The notes under the pieces: model-generated | Seen by the model: only the letters and a program-made list of their open reading frames with translations | Database searches by the model: none | Told to the model about the DNA's origin: nothing | Shown: one piece after another, positions 1-6,073 of the stretch | How the letters are laid out: each line of letters opens with the position of its first letter | Numbering within the stretch: the stretch's first letter is position 1 | NCBI GenBank assembly: GCA_900552475.1 | Contig: USAC01000032.1 | Coordinates: 1 to 21,056, forward strand | Origin: an uncultured Eubacteriales bacterium | Lineage (GTDB): Bacteria > Bacillota > Clostridia > Oscillospirales > Oscillospiraceae | Length of the DNA stretch: 21,056 nucleotides | Direction: 5' to 3' | Program-made: the position numbers and the translations under genes

Positions 1-150
1 CTGATGATCGCGGGCGGCACGGATGTGGCCACGGTGGCGGGCATCCTCGGCCACAGCCAGCCCTCCACCACGCTGGACATCTACACCCACGCCTTCGATA
101 AGAACAAAAAGGCCGCCAGCGCGGGACTGCAAGGGATGCTGGAGATATAG
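1..150 (+). CDS. Tyrosine recombinase (phage/ICE integrase), C-terminal end
   Basis: Partial gene running in from the left edge; frame 1 gives 49 codons and a TAG stop. The peptide carries the last part of the tyrosine recombinase catalytic domain: the LGHSQPSTT segment (second conserved His) followed by LDIYTHAF, whose Tyr is the strand-cleaving nucleophile. The tail (DKNKKAASAGLQGML) resembles integrases of Firmicutes prophages and conjugative elements rather than XerC/XerD, but the catalytic Arg and N-terminal DNA-binding domain are off the window. A 22-bp hairpin follows 10 bases after the stop. Integrase genes usually sit at the edge of their element, so a mobile-element boundary may lie close by. 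The family call is firm; which element it belongs to cannot be told. Confidence 0.88.
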   Translation: MMIAGGTDVATVAGILGHSQPSTTLDIYTHAFDKNKKAASAGLQGMLEI

Positions 151-160
151 ATCACACCAG

Positions 161-208
161 CAAAAGGACAGGCTCGATTCGCATACGCGAATCGAGCCTG
201 TCCTTTTG
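161..208. terminator. Perfect 22-bp inverted repeat, probable bidirectional terminator
   Basis: Arms 161-182 and 187-208 are exact reverse complements with a 4-base loop (ATAC). The hairpin lies between the convergent ends of the integrase (stop 150) and the aminotransferase (stop 231). The outer A/T pairs give a short T run in both directions. It is longer and more perfect than the usual terminator, so a role at the element end is an alternative. Confidence 0.7.
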
Positions 209-230
209 TGGTCTCTTCAAGCAGCAATTT

Positions 231-1343
231 TCAACTCACTCTGTCTGAAGCACCTCGGTCAATATCCCGGACAATACACAGCAGTGCCTTTTCCTGCTCC
301 TGCGGCGGCAGGCGCAGGCGGACGGAGTTTGTACCCAGTCCTTCAAAATCACTGCCGGATACGACTTTGACACCGTAAGAAGCAAAGAGCTTCGCCAAAT
401 CACAGTTTTTATCCTTGTGGGTCAGCAGGCAGATAGAGCAGGAATCCAGCGTGGCAGCCATAGACAGCGCACCACCGGTGCAAGACCTGAGTGCTTGCTT
501 GGCCGCTGCGATACGGCGGCGGCTCTCCTCTACAAATGCCGTGTCCTCCAGCGCGGCAACCGCCAGACGCCGCCCGATGCCATTGATGCAGTAAGGGTTG
601 CTGACCTTATCGATCTGCGCAATGATCTCCGGCGAGGCAGCCACATACGCCGCCCGCATACCGGCAAGGCCGGTGCCCTTAGAGAAGGAACGCATGACGA
701 TCAGATTGTCGTACTCATTCACCAGTGTAATGGCGGAGTCCTCCGGCGCAAGGTAGTCACCATAAGCCTCATCGGATATCACGCAGGCACCGACTTCCCT
801 GGCCTTATCAAGGATCATCCGCATAGCATCCAGCGGAACACTCTGTCCTGTAGGATTATTGGGGTTGTCCAGATACACCAGCGATACGGCATCATCAATG
901 GCAGCTACAACACGTTCCGGCATCAATTGGAAATTCTCTTCCTGCTTGAGATACACAGGCCGATAGTCGAAGCCGTGGCAGCGTGCGCTGAGGACATAGT
1001 CGGTAAACTGCGGGCATATACCTACCACCGCCGCGCCGGTACGTGAAAAAATCGTATTGACACAGGCGATAGCGTCCATGCCGCTGTTGTGCAGATAGAG
1101 CATATCATAGGTCAAAGGCGCATACTTCTGCCAGCGACGGATAATGGCATCTTTCAGCTCAAAGCCATGGGGATAGGCAGCTACATCATGGATGTCCGCC
1201 TCTCTCAGAGCCTGTGCCACCTTTTCCGAACAGCCGTAAGGACTGCATCCGTCACCGCAGTCCAGCAGGAACTTTTCTTCTGCTTCCTTGGCATAGCTGA
1301 CCTTCTGAATCTGCGCCACGCTGGGACTAAACTTCAGCTCCAT
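231..1343 (-). CDS. Class I/II PLP-dependent aminotransferase, HisC/CobD-like
   Basis: A 370-residue fold-type I enzyme. Visible motifs are DNPNNPTGQ (about 159-167), SDEAYGDY (190-197, Asp for the PLP pyridine nitrogen), SFSKGTGLAGMR (219-230, with Lys222 as the predicted Schiff-base lysine) and a late SVRLRLP whose Arg would bind the substrate carboxylate. The short N-terminus and the SKGTGLAG form resemble histidinol-phosphate aminotransferase and threonine-phosphate decarboxylase relatives. No his or cob genes are nearby, so a biosynthetic role is unsupported. The gene starts 2 bases after the YkvI-type gene ends, with a strong GAGGAGG site (about 1351-1357) inside that gene's end, so the two are co-transcribed and probably act on the same substrate. 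The exact amino acid is unknown. Confidence 0.88.
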   Translation of the reverse strand: MELKFSPSVAQIQKVSYAKEAEEKFLLDCGDGCSPYGCSEKVAQALREADIHDVAAYPHGFELKDAIIRRWQKYAPLTYDMLYLHNSGMDAIACVNTIFSRTGAAVVGICPQFTDYVLSARCHGFDYRPVYLKQEENFQLMPERVVAAIDDAVSLVYLDNPNNPTGQSVPLDAMRMILDKAREVGACVISDEAYGDYLAPEDSAITLVNEYDNLIVMRSFSKGTGLAGMRAAYVAASPEIIAQIDKVSNPYCINGIGRRLAVAALEDTAFVEESRRRIAAAKQALRSCTGGALSMAATLDSCSICLLTHKDKNCDLAKLFASYGVKVVSGSDFEGLGTNSVRLRLPPQEQEKALLCIVRDIDRGASDRVS

Positions 1344-1345
1344 GC

Positions 1346-2446
1346 TTATACCTCCTCATCAAGAGACGCTTTCATGTTGCTTTTTCTGATAGAGCCGCGA
1401 ATGCGCTGACCTGCCAGACACACCAGCAGCAGGATGCCCAGATAGCCCGTATAGGGGTAAATGAAGCCGACCAATGTACCGAACGGAAGCTGACCCAGCC
1501 CAAAGGCCGCCGCTGTCAGCACCGCCGCGATAATGATAGACTTTTTGGTTCCCACCGGTGCCAGCTTGCTGCACACCGTCCACATCATGGGCGCAGCGGT
1601 GGAGAAAATACCGCACAGCAGCACCACAGAGAACAACGCTCCCAGTACAGGAGAAATATCCTTGGCCAACCGCAGCGTAGGCACGGCAAACTGCGCGATC
1701 TCGTCTACCCGCAGAAGCAGAGCCGCATTCATAAACAGCACCGCCGTCATCAGCACCACACCGCCTAAAATACCGCACAGCTTCACTTCCCTGGCGGATG
1801 TGCTGCCAGCGCCCATGGTGGTCAGAAACGGGATAGCCCCGAAAATGTTATAAGAGGCGTACAGGATGCCGCTGATCCACCAGTTGGCGGACGAACGCAT
1901 ATTTGCAATAGGCGTTATGTCTACATTCAGGTCAAGACCGCTGCCGGAGACGATCGTCGCCACCGCTACCACGATGGAAAACACAATGATGACCGGGCCG
2001 ATACAGCCGATCACATCCAGCAGCTTATTGAACCCGAACGCAAAGGCCACGAAGATCAGTACCGCCATCAGCAGACTGCCCACATAATAGTTCAGCCCGT
2101 AATACTCATTGAGCGTCGCACCTGCGCCGGAGATCATCACGACCACCACGGCGAACAGGAAAATACGCACGAAATACTCATAGAACGTGCCAAGCCATTT
2201 CCCGCAGATCTGTCCATAGGCGTTGACCTTCTCCATGCCCTTGGTGCGGAACCCCATATCCGTCACAGTGCCGCCCACCCAGGCGAACAGGAACATACTG
2301 ATGGCAATGGAGCCGATACCCCATATTCCGTAGGAGGTATAGAACTGGATGATCTCCTGTCCGGTGGCAAAACCGGAACCGATGATAAACGCGATGTACG
2401 CGCCGGCATACTTGATCACGTTTAGCCCATTGACTTTCTGTTTCAT
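1346..2446 (-). CDS. YkvI-family membrane protein (LeuT-fold transporter-like)
   Basis: A 366-residue, strongly hydrophobic protein with about ten predicted membrane helices. The N-terminal GAYIAFIIGSGFATGQEI segment is typical of the YkvI family, distant relatives of the amino-acid/sodium symporters of the LeuT fold; the GSGFATGQE stretch corresponds to the unwound first helix that forms the substrate site in that fold. Substrates of YkvI proteins are not established. Coupling to the adjacent aminotransferase suggests an amino acid or amine. The upstream ribosome site is only moderate (GAGATGAG). A candidate promoter lies just downstream of the LysR terminator, so this gene pair may be transcribed separately from the regulator. 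Confidence 0.85.
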   Translation of the reverse strand: MKQKVNGLNVIKYAGAYIAFIIGSGFATGQEIIQFYTSYGIWGIGSIAISMFLFAWVGGTVTDMGFRTKGMEKVNAYGQICGKWLGTFYEYFVRIFLFAVVVVMISGAGATLNEYYGLNYYVGSLLMAVLIFVAFAFGFNKLLDVIGCIGPVIIVFSIVVAVATIVSGSGLDLNVDITPIANMRSSANWWISGILYASYNIFGAIPFLTTMGAGSTSAREVKLCGILGGVVLMTAVLFMNAALLLRVDEIAQFAVPTLRLAKDISPVLGALFSVVLLCGIFSTAAPMMWTVCSKLAPVGTKKSIIIAAVLTAAAFGLGQLPFGTLVGFIYPYTGYLGILLLVCLAGQRIRGSIRKSNMKASLDEEV

Positions 2447-2504
2447 GTATTCTCATCTCTTTTTTTTGATGACAACAGCCTATCACATTTCAAATCAGGG
2501 GTGT

Positions 2505-2533
2505 TATTCTGGTTTACGGACAAAATGTGTCAA
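2505..2533 (-). promoter_or_regulatory. Candidate promoter of the YkvI/aminotransferase operon
   Basis: Reading leftward, TTGACA (2533-2528) is followed after 17 bases by AGAATA (2510-2505). The -35 is perfect and the -10 is poor, as expected for a promoter needing an activator such as the adjacent LysR protein. The -35 sits directly against the T run of the LysR terminator. Confidence 0.35.
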
Positions 2534-2560
2534 AAAAAAAGAACAGCCCGCGGGCTGTCC
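2531..2560 (-). terminator. Rho-independent terminator after the LysR gene
   Basis: An exact 16-base palindrome (ACAGCCCG/CGGGCTGT, 2543-2558) is followed on the minus strand by a run of nine T. On the plus strand it is followed by a six-T run, so it could work both ways. Confidence 0.75.
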
Positions 2561-2592
2561 ATTTTTTCGCTGTATATATGTCACATTTTTCG

Positions 2593-3513
2593 TCAGCAGC
2601 CGGTGGAGCGAGCTTTCTCCTGAAGTATTTGCAGGTATTCCTCGCATATAGGAGAGAGAGCCCGCCCCTTGATCTTCAGCCAGCCTAACTTGCAGTCCAA
2701 CGGTGCATCCTTCAGCGGCAAAAATCGGCTACGGTTGCCAGCGTAAAACATTTGGTATGTCTCCGCGTCATACGTATCAATGGAGATAGCCGTAGTACGT
2801 TCCACTATTTTCAGGGCACTGCCCAAATCGCTGACAAGAACCTCTGCGTTGCGGCGTCCTTGGCCTTCCCACACACGTTCGCCGGACACATCGCCGGGGG
2901 ACGCATAGTTGATCACGCATGGGTAATCCCGCAGATCCTCCAGCGTAACGCCATCCTCCGTTTTGCTGTATAGTGGATTGTTCGGGCCTACAATGGCGTG
3001 AAGCGGGCGGCGAAGAATCAGGTTAAATTCCAAACCGGCATCTTCAATTCTGCGCATTGTCAGCGATTCAATATCAGAAAAAATGGTGATAACGCCAATC
3101 TCCGTCAAACCCGTGCTAACCTGGCGAAGTACGTCGGGTAGCATACATTCTTCCATATTGCAGGTCAGACCATCTTCAAAATGACGGCTGTATAGCTCCA
3201 CAAAGGCATCGTTCGCAAGAGAACAATATAAGCTGGAGACAGACAGATGCGTGCGCCGCCCTGCTTTAGGCACACTTTGCAAAAAAGAAAACCGCTGACA
3301 GATCTCCTGAGCCTGCTGGTATACATCACGACCAAAGGCAGTCAGCGTTACACCGCGGGTTGTGCGTTCAAAAATAGGTGCGCCCAGTTCTGCTTCCAGA
3401 TTCTTCATAGAGGTGCTTAGCGAGGATCGGGCAACATACAGTTTCTGTGCCGCCTCATTCATGCTGCCCTCTGCCACGATTTGCAAAAGCTGCTGGAGCT
3501 GCTCGATTTTCAT
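2593..3513 (-). CDS. LysR-family transcriptional regulator
   Basis: A 306-residue protein of standard LysR length. Residues 1-60 form the winged helix-turn-helix (MKIEQLQQLLQIVAEGSMNE, then AAQKLYVARSSLSTSMKNLE, then the GAPIFERTTRGVTLTAFG wing). The remainder fits the two-lobed periplasmic-binding-protein-like effector domain. The start is supported by an AAAGGAGG site (about 3523-3530). LysR regulators normally control a neighbouring operon. Here the gene lies upstream of, and in the same direction as, the YkvI-aminotransferase pair, separated by a terminator and a fresh promoter. It is the obvious candidate regulator of that pair, with the effector unknown. Confidence 0.93.
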   Translation of the reverse strand: MKIEQLQQLLQIVAEGSMNEAAQKLYVARSSLSTSMKNLEAELGAPIFERTTRGVTLTAFGRDVYQQAQEICQRFSFLQSVPKAGRRTHLSVSSLYCSLANDAFVELYSRHFEDGLTCNMEECMLPDVLRQVSTGLTEIGVITIFSDIESLTMRRIEDAGLEFNLILRRPLHAIVGPNNPLYSKTEDGVTLEDLRDYPCVINYASPGDVSGERVWEGQGRRNAEVLVSDLGSALKIVERTTAISIDTYDAETYQMFYAGNRSRFLPLKDAPLDCKLGWLKIKGRALSPICEEYLQILQEKARSTGC

Positions 3514-3565
3514 AATACGACGCCTCCTTTTGCTGTTCTTGAACTATATTGGTTGCTTTTTGACT

Positions 3566-3594
3566 ATTATACCATATTCACAGAATGCATACAA
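3566..3594 (-). promoter_or_regulatory. Promoter of the LysR gene
   Basis: On the minus strand, TTGTAT (3594-3589), a 17-base spacer, then a perfect TATAAT (3571-3566), about 55 bases before the LysR start codon. Confidence 0.6.
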
Positions 3595-3610
3595 ATGCTG
3601 CCATAAGAGC

Positions 3611-3637
3611 AAAGCCACCCCCCATGGGGGTGGCTTT
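3611..3637 (-). terminator. Hairpin terminator downstream of tRNA-Arg
   Basis: Twelve-base-pair perfect stem (3611-3622 with 3626-3637, three-base loop) immediately 3' of the tRNA. The T tract is short on the minus strand (CTTT), so efficiency may be modest. Confidence 0.6.
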
Positions 3638-3640
3638 TGG

Positions 3641-3714
3641 TACGCCCGACTGGATTCGAACCAGCGGCCTTTAGAGTCGGAGTCTAACGCTCTATCCAGC
3701 TGAGCTACGGGCGC
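3641..3714 (-). tRNA. tRNA-Arg (anticodon CCG)
   Basis: A 74-base cloverleaf on the minus strand. The acceptor stem is GCGCCCG/CGGGCGT, the D arm GCTC/GAGC, the anticodon stem TTAGA/TCTAA with loop CTCCGAC (anticodon CCG, reading CGG), and the T arm GCTGG/CCAGT with loop TTCGAAT. The discriminator base is A, and CCA is not encoded. All stems pair apart from two G-U pairs. It has its own consensus promoter and a downstream hairpin, so it is a single-gene transcription unit. Confidence 0.96.
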
Positions 3715-3734
3715 ATATTTACTTTAGCTCAATT

Positions 3735-3763
3735 ATTATAACAGTATGTTTCCCGTTTGTAAA
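3735..3763 (-). promoter_or_regulatory. Promoter of tRNA-Arg
   Basis: On the minus strand, TTTACA (3763-3758), a 17-base spacer, then TATAAT (3740-3735), about 20 bases before the tRNA 5' end. Confidence 0.75.
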
Positions 3764-3783
3764 GCAAATTTTTTTCAAAAAGA

Positions 3784-3802
3784 TTGTTAAAAAAGTTGAC
3801 AA
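3784..3802. promoter_or_regulatory. Candidate Rex operator upstream of rex
   Basis: TTGTTAA (3784-3790), five bases, then TTGACAA (3796-3802). This is close to the clostridial Rex box (TTGTTAA-N4-TTAACAA) but has one mismatch and one extra spacer base. It covers the -35 of the rex promoter, where a repressor would block transcription. The spacing defect keeps confidence low. Confidence 0.35.
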
Positions 3803-3824
3803 GAAGTGCAGAGTGCGTTACAAT
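3796..3824 (+). promoter_or_regulatory. Promoter of rex
   Basis: TTGACA (3796-3801), exactly 17 bases, then TACAAT (3819-3824). Transcription should begin near 3831. This rules out the in-frame GTG at 3813 as the rex start, because it would lie upstream of the transcript. Confidence 0.85.
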
Positions 3825-3884
3825 ATAAACAATCTAAGGTCGGCTGTTGCCGGTTATTCCAATATGAAGGATACGAAACCGTCT

Positions 3885-4514
3885 ATGAAAAAGCAAAAAA
3901 TTTCTGATGCTGTCATCCACCGTCTGCCGCGCTACTACCGCTATCTCGACGACCTCTACAACAAGGGCGTCGTGCGCATTTCTTCCAGTCTGCTCGGCAG
4001 CAAGATGGATATCACCGCCTCCCAGATCCGGCAGGATCTGAGCTGCTTCGGTGAGTTCGGCCAGCAGGGATACGGCTATAACGTCGCCGAACTGCGCGCC
4101 GAAATCGGCCACATTCTGGGCATCGACAATGGGCACAAGCTGATTATCGTCGGTGCCGGCCACCTCGGCCATGCCCTGCTCCAGAACTTCGACTTCAAGA
4201 AGGTCGGCTTCCAGATTGACACCGCCTTCGACGTCTCCCCCGCCCTTGTCGGCACCAAAATCCACGACGTCGCCATCCGCTCGATGGATGAGCTGGAGGA
4301 CTATGTCAGCGAAAATCACCCCAACGTCGCCGTGCTCACCGTGCCGCAGAACGTTGCGCAGCCGCTGACCGACCGGCTCATCGAGCTGGGCATCCGCGGG
4401 TTCTGGAACTTCACGAACGTGGAGCTCTCGTCCTCTGTGCCGGACGTCTTTTTCGAAAACGTCCACTTCGTCGACACGCTCCTCACGCTGAGCTACCGCA
4501 TCTCCCGTCCCTGA
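3885..4514 (+). CDS. rex: Redox-sensing transcriptional repressor Rex
   Basis: A 209-residue protein of the usual Rex length. The N-terminal winged helix domain starts at KKQKISDAVIHRLPRYYRYL and includes the ITASQIRQDLSCFGEFGQQG segment conserved in Rex. The Rossmann domain follows, with the dinucleotide-binding GAGHLGHAL loop and a C-terminal swapped helix (FFENVHFVDTLLTLSYRISR). Rex senses NADH/NAD+ and releases DNA when NADH rises. The ATG at 3885 fits the family N-terminus and has AAGGA 13 bases upstream; an in-frame ATG at 3864 is a plausible alternative. The GTG at 3813 lies inside the promoter and is rejected. A good Rex operator in front of nfnA, 4.4 kb away, points to a local target. 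Confidence 0.95.
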   Translation: MKKQKISDAVIHRLPRYYRYLDDLYNKGVVRISSSLLGSKMDITASQIRQDLSCFGEFGQQGYGYNVAELRAEIGHILGIDNGHKLIIVGAGHLGHALLQNFDFKKVGFQIDTAFDVSPALVGTKIHDVAIRSMDELEDYVSENHPNVAVLTVPQNVAQPLTDRLIELGIRGFWNFTNVELSSSVPDVFFENVHFVDTLLTLSYRISRP

Positions 4515-4540
4515 GCGCACCTTTCTCCCCGCACGACATA

Positions 4541-4583
4541 CTATGGACTGAGACCTGCGAGCAGGTCAATCTTCATAGGAGGT
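4541..4583 (+). promoter_or_regulatory. Leader hairpin overlapping the microprotein ribosome site
   Basis: An upper stem GACCTG/CAGGTC (4552-4557 with 4562-4567, loop CGAG) sits on a lower stem CTATG/CATAG (4541-4545 with 4574-4578), separated by a 6x6 internal loop. The right side of the lower stem includes the first two bases of the AGGAGGT ribosome site (4577-4583). It could modulate translation. The lower stem is short, so this is tentative. Confidence 0.35.
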
Positions 4584-4589
4584 CACACT

Positions 4590-4730
4590 ATGTGCAATCA
4601 GGGCTTCTGGGGCGGTAACTGCTGCTGGATCATCGTGATCCTCATTCTCTGCCTGGTCTGCGGCGGCTGCGGCAATGGCTGCGGCAGCAATAACGGCTGC
4701 GGCAATAACTGCGGCGGCTGCGGCTGCTGA
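4590..4730 (+). CDS. Small Cys/Gly-rich single-pass membrane microprotein
   Basis: A 46-residue ORF with an ideal AGGAGGT site ending 6 bases before its ATG. It has a short N-terminal WGGN motif, one hydrophobic helix (WIIVILILCLV, residues 13-23), and a tail made almost entirely of Cys, Gly and Asn. It holds 11 cysteines and 13 glycines, with repeated CG, GCG and NNCGG units. No database family is certain to me. It recalls the very small Gly/Cys-rich proteins of Firmicutes such as the YjcZ-type sporulation peptides, but lacks their sequence. It begins 75 bases after rex with no clear terminator between, so it may be read through from rex, and it is followed by a strong terminator. Metal binding, redox sensing or a spore-coat role are guesses. 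Confidence 0.75.
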   Translation: MCNQGFWGGNCCWIIVILILCLVCGGCGNGCGSNNGCGNNCGGCGC

Positions 4731-4764
4731 GGGTCATCGGATCCGGGCTTAGCCTGAACCGCGA

Positions 4765-4798
4765 GGGCGGCGCTGCTTTGTGCGGCGCCGCCCTTTTT
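4765..4798 (+). terminator. Rho-independent terminator after the microprotein
   Basis: GGGCGGCGC (4765-4773) pairs with GCGCCGCCC (4785-4793), followed by TTTTT. It closes the rex/microprotein unit 16 bases before the HAD start codon. Confidence 0.8.
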
Positions 4799-4814
4799 CT
4801 TTTACGGAGGATTT

Positions 4815-5522
4815 ATGAAAGCCATTTTTATCGATATCGACAACACGCTCCTCGACTTCGATGCCTACGTGCGTGAGTCCATGAGCGCGGGCTTCGCGCG
4901 CTTCGGTCTGCGTCCGTATGAACCGTGGATGTACGACATCTTCGTCCGTGAGAATGACAAGCTCTGGCAGTCTATTGAGCGCAGCGAGCTGACGTTTGCG
5001 CGGCTGCAGGAAATCCGCTGGAACACGGTGTTCCGCGCCCTCGGGATCGAGGCCGACGGCATCGCCTTCGAGCGGTATTTCCGCGAGGCGCTGCACGAGA
5101 GCGCCATCCCCGTCCCCGGCGCGCATGAGCTGCTCGAGCAGCTGCACGGGCGGTTTCTTCTCTGCGCCGCGAGCAACGGCCCATACGCGCAGCAGGTACA
5201 CCGGCTGGAGCTTTCGGACATGCGGAAGTATTTCGACTACCTCTTCATCTCGGAGAAAATCGGCGTGTCTAAGCCCTCGCGCGCGTTCTACGACGCCGCC
5301 TTCGCGGAGCTGAACGCCGGGCGCGCGGAGCCGATCCGCCCGTGTGAGACGCTCATGCTGGGTGACTCGCCGACCTCCGACATGGCGGGCGGGCTGCAGT
5401 ACGGCATGCGCACCTGCTTTTTCCGCCGCCATCCGGATAAGCCCGCACCCGCGGGCGTCGACACCGTCGCGGCCGACCTGCCGCAGGCGCTGCGGGAGAT
5501 TCTGGCGTTGGCGGAGCGGTAA
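4815..5522 (+). CDS. HAD-superfamily hydrolase, YjjG/YfnB-like phosphatase
   Basis: A 235-residue protein with all four HAD motifs. Motif I is IDIDNT (nucleophile Asp7, acid/base Asp9), motif II is AASNG (Ser120), the motif III lysine is in VSKPSRAFY (Lys153), and motif IV is GDSPTSDMAGG (Asp184, Asp189). The helical cap between motifs I and II (about residues 15-90) makes it a C1-type enzyme like YjjG/YfnB, which hydrolyse nucleoside monophosphates or other small phosphate esters. The substrate here is not predictable. The start has a GGAGG site five bases upstream. The gene stands alone between the microprotein terminator and the repeat-rich intergenic region. Confidence 0.92.
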   Translation: MKAIFIDIDNTLLDFDAYVRESMSAGFARFGLRPYEPWMYDIFVRENDKLWQSIERSELTFARLQEIRWNTVFRALGIEADGIAFERYFREALHESAIPVPGAHELLEQLHGRFLLCAASNGPYAQQVHRLELSDMRKYFDYLFISEKIGVSKPSRAFYDAAFAELNAGRAEPIRPCETLMLGDSPTSDMAGGLQYGMRTCFFRRHPDKPAPAGVDTVAADLPQALREILALAER

Positions 5523-5550
5523 TGGGCTGGGCGTTTTGCGGTGGTTTGCG

Positions 5551-5637
5551 GGGCAGAAGAGACCTGTTCTGCCTCCGGCGGGGCACTTTTCCCGCACAGG
5601 AAAAGTGCCCAAAAGCGCGCCAAAACCAAGGTTTTGG
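5551..5637. repeat. Three consecutive perfect hairpins downstream of the HAD gene
   Basis: GGCAGAA/TTCTGCC (5553-5559 with 5568-5574), a 12-bp perfect stem GGGCACTTTTCC/GGAAAAGTGCCC (5581-5592 with 5599-5610), and CCAAAACC/GGTTTTGG (5620-5627 with 5630-5637). None is followed by a T run, so they are not ordinary terminators. The arrangement resembles REP-like intergenic repeats. No convincing ORF covers it. Confidence 0.65.
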
Positions 5638-5699
5638 AATCCTTTCCGGCCAACAAGCGGGGTATCTATAGGACGATGTCAAACTGTAGAATTGACTTT

Positions 5700-5841
5700 C
5701 GTTCTGCGCCGCTGCCGCTGATCGTGCAAAATTGCCGCTGCATACGCCTTACGTTCGGGACGATGTGGGCATCGCCCCGCAATAGGCGAAACAGTTCCTA
5801 TATTTCACACCATCAGCGGCAGCGGCGCAGGCGCAGAGAAC
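5700..5841. repeat. Long imperfect inverted repeat with GC-rich arms
   Basis: A 17-base arm GCGCCGCTGCCGCTGAT (5706-5722) has its exact complement at 5812-5828. Just outside, CGTTCT (5700-5705) is matched by AGAACG (5836-5841) after a short insertion on the right. The 89-base interior contains further small pairings (CGATG/CATCG and CGCCT/AGGCG). A folded RNA, a miniature transposable element or a decayed element would all fit. No protein reading is convincing. Confidence 0.6.
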
Positions 5842-5966
5842 GATTCTTCATTTCATGCCCCTTGCATAGCACGCCCAAACGTGTGGGGCTCACCCCAACA
5901 TCCTGCAACGTGCGGGGCGCGCGGAGGAAGTCCTGAAACCATCCGGTTTCTGGCGGCGTTTTTTTT

Positions 5967-6009
5967 CATACTTTTTGCCGCTGTTGGCAAAAAGTATGTT
6001 GCCAAAGGC
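5967..6009. repeat. Dispersed hairpin repeat, copy A
   Basis: A 13-bp perfect stem CATACTTTTTGCC/GGCAAAAAGTATG (5967-5979 with 5986-5998, loop GCTGTT), followed by TTGCCAAAGGC. A near-identical unit, including the trailing GCC-AAGGC, occurs at 17710-17750. Confidence 0.75.
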
Positions 6010-6035
6010 ATCCCCATCCCAATCCCCAAAAAGCT

Positions 6036-6072
6036 AAAAAAGCCGGAGAGCTGAGCACTCTCCGGCTTTTTT
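6036..6072. terminator. Terminator of the trigger factor gene
   Basis: A 15-bp perfect stem (6036-6050 with 6058-6072) beginning and ending in A/T runs, one base from the trigger factor stop. Strong on the minus strand and symmetrical enough to act in both directions. Confidence 0.85.
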
Positions 6073-6073
6073 G

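Noticed and set aside
151..230. Attachment site matching the tRNA-Arg 3' end near the integrase
   Set aside because: No stretch resembling the tRNA T-arm and acceptor end was found there.
3813..3863. GTG start giving a 233-residue Rex
   Set aside because: The GTG lies between the -35 and -10 of the rex promoter, upstream of the predicted transcript, and the added residues are not Rex-like.
5551..5841. CRISPR array
   Set aside because: The repeats are inverted and different from each other, not regularly spaced direct repeats, and no cas gene is present.
5541..5936. 131-codon plus-strand ORF in the repeat region
   Set aside because: It covers the inverted repeats, has no ribosome site, and shows no recognisable protein pattern.
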